From contig RFJN01000099.1 in assembly GCA_003694875.1 (NCBI GenBank), positions 1 to 10,045 of the forward strand: 10,045 bases of DNA, given 5' to 3'. Both the position numbers and the translations under genes were made by a program. This document shows, piece after piece, positions 1-8,757 of this stretch. This DNA comes from Planctomycetota bacterium. Its GTDB lineage: Bacteria; Planctomycetota; J058; J103. Within the stretch, counting starts at the first letter, position 1, and the number at the start of each line of letters is the position of its first letter. The notes under the pieces were generated by a model that ran no database searches, was not told the DNA's origin, and saw only the letters and a program-made list of their open reading frames with translations.

Positions 1-405
1 GCGCCCGACAAGGCGCGCACGACCCGCTGGATCGTCGGTGCGAGCGCCTTCGTGCTCGTCGCCTACGGTGCGTACGGGCTGTACTACACCTTCGGCGAGG
101 CCATGCGGGCGCCGATCGGCGGCTGGAAGCCGCTCGGGGACGAGTTCCCGATCTCGTGGGCGTTCGTGCTCAGCGCGCTGTGGCTGCTCGTCGGCACCGC
201 GGCGGTGTGGTACGGCGTGAACCACCGCCGGCTCGTCGAGTTCTTCCACGAGACGGAGGTCGAGCTGTCGAAGGTGTCGTGGGCCTCGAAGAACGAGGTG
301 ATCGGCTCCTCGGTGGTGGTGCTCGTGGTCACCTTCGTGCTCGCGGTGTGGATCGGCCTGCTCGACCGCTCCTTCCTCGCACTGTTCCAGAAACTGGGGT
401 ACTGA
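1..405 (+). CDS. secE: Preprotein translocase subunit SecE (5' end outside window)
   Basis: SecE is the clamp subunit of the SecYEG inner-membrane export channel. The frame is open from base 1 and ends at TGA 403-405, leaving 134 visible residues; the start lies upstream. Three hydrophobic segments can be seen at visible residues 10-31, 51-73 and 102-122. The SecE core is the amphipathic stretch before the last one, with FFHETEVELSKVSW at about 81-94 (family pattern: E-x-x-K-V-x-W-P/A-s/t-x-x-E), followed by the conserved C-terminal membrane helix. Many bacteria have a one-helix SecE; the two extra N-terminal helices resemble the three-helix form of E. coli. The gene ends 5 nt before nusG, the usual secE-nusG pair. 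Identity is firm from the core motif plus the neighbour; the N-terminal length is unknown. Confidence 0.93.
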   Translation, partial: APDKARTTRWIVGASAFVLVAYGAYGLYYTFGEAMRAPIGGWKPLGDEFPISWAFVLSALWLLVGTAAVWYGVNHRRLVEFFHETEVELSKVSWASKNEVIGSSVVVLVVTFVLAVWIGLLDRSFLALFQKLGY

Positions 406-410
406 CGGCC

Positions 411-962
411 ATGGCGAAGCAGTGGTTCGTAATGCAGGTCACGCCCGGGCGCGAGGACACCGTCAAGGAGGCGCTGTGGAAGCGCATCCAGACGCACAAC
501 CTCGAGCACAAGATCTCCACCCTCATGGTGCCGACCGAGCGGGTCACCGAGATCAAGGGCGGGAAGCGGCGTACGCGTACCACGCGCGTGTACCCCGGCT
601 ACATCATGGCCGAGATCGAGACCGACGAGGAGGGGCGGATCCCGGAGGACGTCTGGTTCCTGATCCGCGACACCCCGGGAGCGGGCCGCTTCCTCGGCTC
701 GCAGAACAAGCCCACCCCGATGTCGCCCGAGGACGTCGACCGCATGCTGTTCCGCGAGGCGGAGGCGATCACGCAGGAGGCGACGGTCAAGATCGACTTC
801 GAGCCGGGCGACCAGGTCAAGATCAAGGAAGGGCCGTTCGAGAACTACGACGGCACGATCGAGGAAGTCTATCCCGCCAAGGGCATGGTGAAGGTGGTGG
901 TGACCATCTTCGGCCGTCCCACACCGGTGGAACTCGAATACTGGCAGGTCGAGGCGATCTGA
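411..962 (+). CDS. nusG: Transcription termination/antitermination factor NusG
   Basis: NusG binds the RNA polymerase clamp, affects pausing and Rho termination, and can bridge polymerase and ribosome through its KOW domain. The product has 183 residues, close to E. coli NusG (181). The NGN domain covers about residues 4-115: it opens with KQWFVMQVTPGRED and has the VYPGYIMAEIE strand. The KOW domain runs from about 130 to the end (FEPGDQVKIKEGPFENYDG and IFGRPTPVELEYWQVE). The ATG at 411 is chosen because homologues begin with this K-x-W-Y/F-V-x-x-x-x-x-G-x-E motif; an in-frame reading further upstream only overlaps secE. No strong Shine-Dalgarno sequence is visible in the 5-nt gap after secE, so translational coupling to secE is likely (inference). 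All family hallmarks are intact. Confidence 0.98.
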   Translation: MAKQWFVMQVTPGREDTVKEALWKRIQTHNLEHKISTLMVPTERVTEIKGGKRRTRTTRVYPGYIMAEIETDEEGRIPEDVWFLIRDTPGAGRFLGSQNKPTPMSPEDVDRMLFREAEAITQEATVKIDFEPGDQVKIKEGPFENYDGTIEEVYPAKGMVKVVVTIFGRPTPVELEYWQVEAI

Positions 963-1005
963 TCGGATCGCACGCGGCGCGCCGCGAACGAGGCGGAGAG
1001 CAGTC

Positions 1006-1437
1006 ATGGCGAAGCAGATCAAGGCGAAGATCAAGCTGCAGTGCCCCGGCGGGCAGGCCACGCCTGCGCCGCCGGTGGGGCCGGCGCTCGGTCAGCACGG
1101 CGTGAACATCGGGCAGTTCGTCTCGCAGTTCAACGAGCGGACCAAGGACGCGGCCGGCATGATCATTCCGGTCGAGATCACCGTCTATGCCGATCGCACC
1201 TTCACCTTCATCACCAAGAGCCCGCCGGCGTCGGTGCTGCTGAAGAAGGCGGCCGGCATCGCCAAGGGCAGTGGTGAGGTGGGCCGCGGCCCGGCGGTCG
1301 GTACGGTGACGCGCGAGCAGGTGCGCGAGATCGCCGAGACCAAGATGGCCGATCTCAACGCGTTCGACATCGAGGCGGCCATGCGCACGATCGAGGGAAC
1401 GGCTCGCAGCATGGGACTCGAGGTGGTCGAGAGCTGA
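1006..1437 (+). CDS. rplK: 50S ribosomal protein L11
   Basis: L11 forms the base of the GTPase-associated centre on the large subunit with 23S rRNA and L10, and takes part in factor binding and RelA sensing. The product has 143 residues, typical of the family. The N-terminal domain has the proline motif PAPPVGPALGQ at 20-30, which in other bacteria is the thiostrepton-contact region, followed by HGVNIGQFVSQFN. The C-terminal RNA-binding domain includes the KKAAGIAKGSGEVGRG region and the ending MRTIEGTARSMGLEVVE. GGAG at 995-998 lies 7 nt before the ATG. The gene starts 43 nt after nusG and is followed by an unusually long 145-nt gap before rplA. Confidence 0.98.
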   Translation: MAKQIKAKIKLQCPGGQATPAPPVGPALGQHGVNIGQFVSQFNERTKDAAGMIIPVEITVYADRTFTFITKSPPASVLLKKAAGIAKGSGEVGRGPAVGTVTREQVREIAETKMADLNAFDIEAAMRTIEGTARSMGLEVVES

Positions 1438-1452
1438 CACCCGCGGTGCGCG

Positions 1453-1519
1453 CGCGGCCGGCGGACGGTCGGCGCGACGCGGAGCTGGTGCGGTCGGTCG
1501 TGCGGAGCGTCCGGCCGTG
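1453..1519 (+). promoter_or_regulatory. Candidate structured leader upstream of rplA
   Basis: The 145-nt gap between rplK and rplA (1438-1582) holds a long-range inverted repeat. The left arm CGGCCG (1455-1460) plus GACG (1464-1467), interrupted by a 3-nt bulge GCG, pairs with CGTCCGGCCG (1508-1517). One more pair and two G-U wobbles can extend it outward to 1452-1454/1518-1520. The loop is about 40 nt. In E. coli the two genes are only a few bases apart, and L1 represses its operon by binding a leader that mimics its 23S site. A regulatory role here is inference; the sequence is very GC-rich, so such pairing could arise by chance. I see no convincing sigma70 promoter in the gap. Confidence 0.3.
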
Positions 1520-1582
1520 TGGGACTCGGGGGAGGCGAGCGTTCGAGCCCGCCGTCTGGACCCCGAAGTGGAGTGAAGGGCC

Positions 1583-2275
1583 ATGGCCAGGAAGCGGAGC
1601 AAGCGGTACCGCGAGGCCGCGAAGCGCATGCCGCCACGCGGCAGCCGCGTCGCGACCGCGGAAGCGGTGAAGCTGTTGCAGTCCATTCCGCATGCGAAGT
1701 TCGACGAGACGGTCGAGGTCGCGCTCAAGCTCGGGATCGACCCGCGCAAGGCGGACCAGATCATCCGGGGAAGCTTCGCCATGCCGAATGGTCTGGGCAA
1801 GACCAAGCGCGTGATCGCCTTCGTCGAGGGCGAGCAGGCGCAGGAGGCCCGGGACGCCGGGGCGATCGAGGTGGGTACCGAGGATCTCGCGAAGAAGATC
1901 CAGGACGGCTGGCTCGACTTCGACGTGGCGATCGCGCACCCGGCGGCCATGCGGTTCGTGGGGCGGCTCGGTCGGATCCTCGGTCCGCAGGGCAAGATGC
2001 CCTCGCCCAAGTCGGGGACGGTGACGGAGAACGTGGCGCTGGCGGTGCGCGAGTTCGCCGGCGGTAAGATCGAGTTCCGCAACGACGCGGGCGGCAACGT
2101 CCATGCGCCGGTCGGCAAGATCAGCTTCGAGGTCGACAAGCTCGTCGAGAACATCGAGGCGTTCGTGGAACACATCCTCTCCTTGCGTCCGCCGACGGCC
2201 AAGGGGACGTACCTCCAGAAGGTGGCGGTCTCATCGACGATGAGTCCCGGCATCGAACTGGCGGTGGGCAGCTAG
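1583..2275 (+). CDS. rplA: 50S ribosomal protein L1
   Basis: L1 binds 23S helices 76-78 to form the mobile L1 stalk that moves deacylated tRNA out of the E site; in many bacteria it also represses its own mRNA. The product has 230 residues, the usual size. It opens with the lysine/arginine-rich RKRSKRYREAAKRM and carries the domain I segment KFDETVEVALKLGIDPRKAD. The signature in the central domain, GRILGPQGKMPSPKSGTVT, spans roughly residues 130-148. The usual LPHGTGK loop reads MPNGLGK here, a mild variant. GGAG at 1570-1573 lies 9 nt before the ATG. The TAG stop overlaps the Shine-Dalgarno sequence of rplJ, so L1 and L10 synthesis may be coupled. Confidence 0.98.
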   Translation: MARKRSKRYREAAKRMPPRGSRVATAEAVKLLQSIPHAKFDETVEVALKLGIDPRKADQIIRGSFAMPNGLGKTKRVIAFVEGEQAQEARDAGAIEVGTEDLAKKIQDGWLDFDVAIAHPAAMRFVGRLGRILGPQGKMPSPKSGTVTENVALAVREFAGGKIEFRNDAGGNVHAPVGKISFEVDKLVENIEAFVEHILSLRPPTAKGTYLQKVAVSSTMSPGIELAVGS

Positions 2276-2280
2276 GAGGA
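2274..2280 (+). promoter_or_regulatory. Strong ribosome binding site of rplJ, overlapping the rplA stop codon
   Basis: AGGAGGA is a full anti-16S match placed 7 nt before the rplJ ATG at 2288. Its first two bases are the last two of the rplA TAG stop (2273-2275). Ribosomes terminating on rplA would therefore sit on the rplJ start site. The close join leaves only 12 nt between the genes, too little for a classical L10 leader in the gap itself. Confidence 0.85.
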
Positions 2281-2287
2281 CACCGCG

Positions 2288-2815
2288 ATGCCGAACAGGG
2301 TCAATCTGCTGCTGCGCAAGGAGATCGAGCGCGCGCTCGGGGATGCCGAGCACGCGGTGCTCGTCGACGTGACGGGAGTCGACGCCGAGCAGACCTACGC
2401 GCTGCGCAAGCTGCTGCACGAGCGCGAGGTGCACATGCGCGTCGTCAAGAACTCGACCGCGCGGCTCGCCCTCGAGTCGCTCGGCTTCGAGATCGATCCG
2501 GCGCTGTTCGAGGGGCCGGTGGCGATCGCCTGGAACGGCGATCCCGCCCACGTGGCGAAGACGATCGCCGACTTCCGCAAGGAGCACAAGGGCACGCCGC
2601 TCAAGGTCAAGGGCGGCTTCCTCGATCGCAAGGCGATCGGGGTCGAGCAGGTCGAGGCGCTCGCGTCGCTGCCGAGCCGGGAGCAACTTCTCTCCATGGT
2701 CGTCGGTACGTTTGCGGCCCCGATCTCGTCCTTCATCGGGGTGCAGGCGGCGATCCTGCGCAGCCTGCTGTATGCGCTCGAGGCGATCAAGGAGAAGAAG
2801 GGCGAAGCGGCCTAG
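2288..2815 (+). CDS. rplJ: 50S ribosomal protein L10
   Basis: L10 anchors L7/L12 dimers to the ribosome, forming the stalk that recruits translational GTPases. The product has 175 residues, within the family range. The N-terminal rRNA/L11-binding domain includes LRKLLHEREVHMRVVKNSTA, the conserved Y/F-x-V-x-K-N-T/S element, near residues 37-58. The C-terminal helix that binds L7/L12 dimers is the stretch from about 149 to 171 (FIGVQAAILRSLLYALEAIK). The strong Shine-Dalgarno at 2274-2280 fixes the start. A 96-nt gap separates it from its partner rplL. The gene looks complete and unremarkable apart from the tight junction with rplA. Confidence 0.97.
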   Translation: MPNRVNLLLRKEIERALGDAEHAVLVDVTGVDAEQTYALRKLLHEREVHMRVVKNSTARLALESLGFEIDPALFEGPVAIAWNGDPAHVAKTIADFRKEHKGTPLKVKGGFLDRKAIGVEQVEALASLPSREQLLSMVVGTFAAPISSFIGVQAAILRSLLYALEAIKEKKGEAA

Positions 2816-2865
2816 GCGTTCCGCTGCGCGCGGAGTCGGGGAATCGGTACGAGGAATCGGAGGTA

Positions 2866-2889
2866 GAGCGACGCCGCAACGGCGGGCTC
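2866..2889 (+). promoter_or_regulatory. Small stem-loop in the rplJ-rplL gap
   Basis: GAGC (2866-2869) pairs with GCTC (2886-2889), and CGCCG (2872-2876) pairs with CGGCG (2880-2884) around a CAA loop, with a small internal loop between them. It ends 8 nt before the rplL Shine-Dalgarno AGGAG (2898-2902). It could influence the higher output that L7/L12 needs (several copies per ribosome against one L10). The gap also has the direct repeat GGAATCGG at 2840-2847 and 2853-2860, of unknown meaning. Chance pairing in GC-rich DNA is a real alternative. Confidence 0.3.
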
Positions 2890-2911
2890 TCGCGAGTAGG
2901 AGACGGTGGTC

Positions 2912-3334
2912 ATGGCGGTTGCAGAACTCATCGACAAGGTGGCCGAGCTGAGCGACGAGGAGAAGAACGAGCTCATCTGCGGCGTGGTGGAGAAGATGAC
3001 GGTGCTCGGCCTCAGCCAGCTCGTCAAGGATCTCGAGGAGAAGTTCGGCGTGTCGGCCGCGGCCCCGGCCATGCCCATGATGGCGATGCCGGCCGGTGGC
3101 GGCGCTGCCGAGGCCGAGGAGAAGACCTCGTTCGACGTGATCCTCAAGGAGATCGGCGGCAACAAGATCCAGGTGATCAAGGCGGTGCGCGCGGTCACCA
3201 ACCTCGGTCTCAAGGAGGCCAAGGCGGTGGTCGACAAGGCGCCGACCGCGGTCAAGGAAGGGGTCGACAAGGACGAGGCCGAGAAGATCAAGGCCGAGCT
3301 CGAGAAGGCGGGGGCCGTCGTCGAGCTCAAGTAG
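2912..3334 (+). CDS. rplL: 50S ribosomal protein L7/L12
   Basis: L7/L12 is the multi-copy stalk protein that contacts EF-Tu, EF-G, IF2 and release factors. The N-terminal dimerisation region has the recognisable MTVLGLSQLVKDLEEKFGVS (residues 29-48). It is followed by an Ala/Met/Pro/Gly hinge at about 49-70, then the globular C-terminal domain with KTSFDVILKEIGGNKIQVIK and the ending EKIKAELEKAGAVVELK. Length is 140 residues against about 120-130 for most homologues. The surplus is an N-terminal extension of about 13 residues, roughly MAVAELIDKVAEL, ahead of the usual start of homology. ATG 2912 is preferred to GTG 2906 because AGGAG (2898-2902) is 9 nt from the ATG but only 3 nt from the GTG. 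Confidence 0.97.
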   Translation: MAVAELIDKVAELSDEEKNELICGVVEKMTVLGLSQLVKDLEEKFGVSAAAPAMPMMAMPAGGGAAEAEEKTSFDVILKEIGGNKIQVIKAVRAVTNLGLKEAKAVVDKAPTAVKEGVDKDEAEKIKAELEKAGAVVELK

Positions 3335-3349
3335 GTGTCGAGCGGCGTG

Positions 3350-3392
3350 GCGGTCCGGCCGCGGCCCGGCCGGACCGCTGCCCCATCGGGGC
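3350..3392 (+). terminator. Tandem hairpins after rplL, candidate attenuator before rpoB
   Basis: An 11-bp perfect GC-rich stem (3350-3360 with 3368-3378, 7-nt loop) begins 16 nt after the rplL stop. A second stem GCCCC/GGGGC (3380-3384 with 3388-3392, ATC loop) follows directly. There is no U-tract after either, so full intrinsic termination is unlikely. In E. coli the same rplL-rpoB interval carries a partial terminator and an RNase III processing site that lower rpoBC output relative to ribosomal proteins. Position and structure suggest an analogous role here, by inference. Confidence 0.5.
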
Positions 3393-3638
3393 CCGCGTGT
3401 GCCACGTTCCGACGCACTCGCTGTGCGAGCGCGCCGGGCGCGTACACGCGGGTAGCGTCGTTTGCCCGGCGCCGCATGTCGGGCGACGTGTTCGTTCAAC
3501 GAGGTCGAGGCCCGTCACGGCGGGCGCTGGCGTCGTGCAGCCGCGCGGCGTCGCGCGGACCGCGGCGTGACGACCTCCGGATCCCGTCGGCCGCCGAACG
3601 GCCCGTTTCGGTCGACACTGCAAGGACAGGGAGCCCCG
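3393..3638 (+). other. Rest of the rplL-rpoB intergenic region
   Basis: This is the remainder of a 304-nt gap. I find no convincing gene. A small stem CTCGC/GCGAG with a TGT loop lies at 3417-3429. No good sigma70 promoter was recognised. The only functional signal at its end is the rpoB ribosome binding site AGGGAG at 3628-3633, 5 nt before the ATG. A reading frame continuous with rpoB can be extended upstream to a TTG at 3462, but that segment has no resemblance to RpoB. Confidence 0.5.
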
Positions 3639-7418
<3,780 letters not shown>

Positions 7419-7424
7419 CGGTTC

Positions 7425-7433
7425 GAGGGAGAG
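7425..7433 (+). other. Shine-Dalgarno-like purine tract with no gene behind it
   Basis: GAGGGAGAG starts 7 nt after the rpoB stop, where an rpoC ribosome binding site would be expected. No ATG, GTG or TTG lies at a useful distance except the TTG at 7449, which belongs to the promoter and opens a frame unlike any known protein. It may be a relic of a lost or moved rpoC start, or chance. Confidence 0.3.
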
Positions 7434-7448
7434 CAGACGGGCCCGCGG

Positions 7449-7476
7449 TTGACGCGCGCGCAAGCGAGACTATACT
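7449..7476 (+). promoter_or_regulatory. Sigma70-type promoter of rpsL-rpsG
   Basis: The -35 box is TTGACG (7449-7454), then a 16-nt spacer, then the -10 box TATACT (7471-7476). Each box differs from consensus at one position. The discriminator is GC-rich (GCGGGC, 7477-7482), a feature linked in other bacteria to stringent control of ribosomal promoters. Transcription should start near 7483. The promoter lies only 30 nt after the rpoB stop, giving the S12-S7 unit its own start rather than read-through alone. Confidence 0.85.
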
Positions 7477-7483
7477 GCGGGCT

Positions 7484-7515
7484 CGTTTTTTCGGAAAACG
7501 GCACCGACACGGTGC
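7484..7515 (+). promoter_or_regulatory. Two adjacent hairpins at the 5' end of the rpsL transcript
   Basis: CGTTTT (7484-7489) pairs with AAAACG (7495-7500) around a 5-nt loop. It is followed at once by GCACCG (7501-7506) pairing with CGGTGC (7510-7515) around ACA. Both stems are 6 bp and perfect. The first begins at or next to the predicted transcription start, so it could be a 5'-terminal stabilising stem. The T-run at 7486-7491 lies inside the first hairpin, so it is unlikely to be a terminator tract. The rpsL start follows 21 nt later. A leader function is inferred. Confidence 0.5.
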
Positions 7516-7536
7516 ACAGCGAAGGCGCAGGACACT

Positions 7537-7908
<372 letters not shown>

Positions 7909-7936
7909 GCCGGCCGCTCGGGTCGGTGTTCGAGTA

Positions 7937-7996
7937 GGGAGCGCGAGCGTCACGCGCTCCCGGCCGCGGCCGGGTCGGAGCGCTGCGTCTCGACCC
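7937..7996 (+). promoter_or_regulatory. Hairpins in the rpsL-rpsG gap, possible S7 autoregulatory site
   Basis: A 9-bp perfect stem GGGAGCGCG/CGCGCTCCC (7937-7945 with 7953-7961, 7-nt loop) is followed by the palindrome GGCCGCGGCC (7962-7971). Next comes a 6-bp stem GGGTCG/CGACCC (7972-7977 with 7991-7996, 13-nt loop). The rpsG ribosome binding site lies 22 nt further on. In E. coli, S7 binds a structured rpsL-rpsG intergenic RNA to repress the operon. The position matches; the fold has not been compared with the 16S S7 site. No U-tract follows, so these are not obvious terminators. Confidence 0.4.
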
Positions 7997-8030
7997 GTGA
8001 GCTGAAGGTATCCGGAGAAAGGAGTGCGCC

Positions 8031-8504
8031 ATGCCGCGCAGGTACAAGAGCCCCGATCGCTTTCTGCAGGGCGATCCGCGCTACGGCTCGAAGCTCGTGA
8101 CCAAGTTCGTCAACTGCCTCATGCACGAGGGCAAGAAGTCGAAGGCGTTCAAGATCTTCTACGCCGCGATGGACGAGGTCGACCGGCGGATCAAGGACAA
8201 CGAGCCGCTCGAGGTCTTCAACCGCGCTGTCAACAACGTCAAGCCGCTGATCGAGGTCGCGAGCAAGCGCGTGGGTGGCGCCACGTACCAGGTGCCGCGC
8301 GAGGTCGAGAAGAAGCGCGCGCTCGCGCTCGCGATCCGCTGGATCCTCAATGCGGTGCGCGACAAGAAGGGCAAGCCCACCTACCTCCGGCTCGCCGACG
8401 AGATCTGCGCCGCCTACCGCAAGGAGGGCGCGGCGATCACCAAGCGCGAGACGGTGCACAAGATGGCCGAGGCCAACAAGGCGTTCTCGCACTTCAGCTG
8501 GTAA
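8031..8504 (+). CDS. rpsG: 30S ribosomal protein S7
   Basis: S7 is the primary binder that nucleates assembly of the 30S head and lines the E-site mRNA exit. The product has 157 residues, the usual size. The N-terminus MPRRYKSPDRFLQGDPRYGS is followed by the K-F-V-N-x-L-M-x-x-G-K-K-S element. The signature VKPLIEVASKRVGGATYQVP occupies residues 70-89, and the C-terminal helix ends in ANKAFSHFSW (148-157). AAAGGAG (8018-8024) is 6 nt before the ATG, the best ribosome binding site in this unit. A terminator lies 52 nt after the stop and no fusA or tuf follows, so this is a two-gene str operon. Confidence 0.99.
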   Translation: MPRRYKSPDRFLQGDPRYGSKLVTKFVNCLMHEGKKSKAFKIFYAAMDEVDRRIKDNEPLEVFNRAVNNVKPLIEVASKRVGGATYQVPREVEKKRALALAIRWILNAVRDKKGKPTYLRLADEICAAYRKEGAAITKRETVHKMAEANKAFSHFSW

Positions 8505-8556
8505 GAGCAGGATCGCTCTGTCGCGCAGCGGCGGGGCCGATACCAGCCATGCGGAC

Positions 8557-8597
8557 AGCGGGTGGATGCGCGTGAGCGCGTCCACCCGCTTTGTGTT
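8557..8597 (+). terminator. Intrinsic terminator of the rpsL-rpsG operon
   Basis: A 15-bp stem (8557-8571 with 8576-8590), interrupted only by one G-U wobble at 8567/8580, closes on a GTGA tetraloop of the stable GNRA type. A T-rich tail TTTGTGTT (8590-8597) follows. It is the strongest hairpin in the window and stands 52 nt after the rpsG stop. It should separate the ribosomal operon from the convergent gene downstream. The tail is not a pure T-run, so efficiency is uncertain. Confidence 0.8.
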
Positions 8598-8757
8598 GGG
8601 CGCGGGCCGACAGCAACGCAGGGCGCTACGGCCGGGACCGGGCGGCGGCGCGCAGTCAGGCCGGTCACAGGGCGCGGTGCGGCGTGTTTGCGCCTCGGTG
8701 CGGTGGCAGCCGCTGCTGCGAGCCGCCCACGGCGCGCCGTAACCGGGCGTGCCCCTC

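Noticed and set aside
156..410. In-frame upstream extension of nusG
   Set aside because: It lies wholly over secE in another frame; NusG homology begins at ATG 411.
1519..1560. Second L1-site-like hairpin in the rplK-rplA gap
   Set aside because: Only 4-bp stems could be formed, no better than expected in such GC-rich sequence.
2906..2911. GTG start for rplL two codons before the chosen ATG
   Set aside because: The Shine-Dalgarno AGGAG at 2898-2902 would be only 3 nt away; the ATG at 2912 has normal spacing.
3462..3638. In-frame N-terminal extension of rpoB from a TTG codon
   Set aside because: The added 59 residues are Arg/Ala-rich and unlike RpoB, while the ATG at 3639 has a good ribosome binding site and homology begins right after it.
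7441..7491. GCCCGC (7441-7446) with GCGGGC (7477-7482) followed by a T-run, as a terminator for rpoB
   Set aside because: The loop of 30 nt is too long for an intrinsic terminator, the right arm lies in the promoter discriminator, and the T-run forms its own hairpin at 7484-7500.
8729..8740. 12-nt palindrome ACGGCGCGCCGT as terminator of the PEP-CTERM gene
   Set aside because: It has no loop and no T-tract on the minus strand; likely chance in GC-rich DNA.
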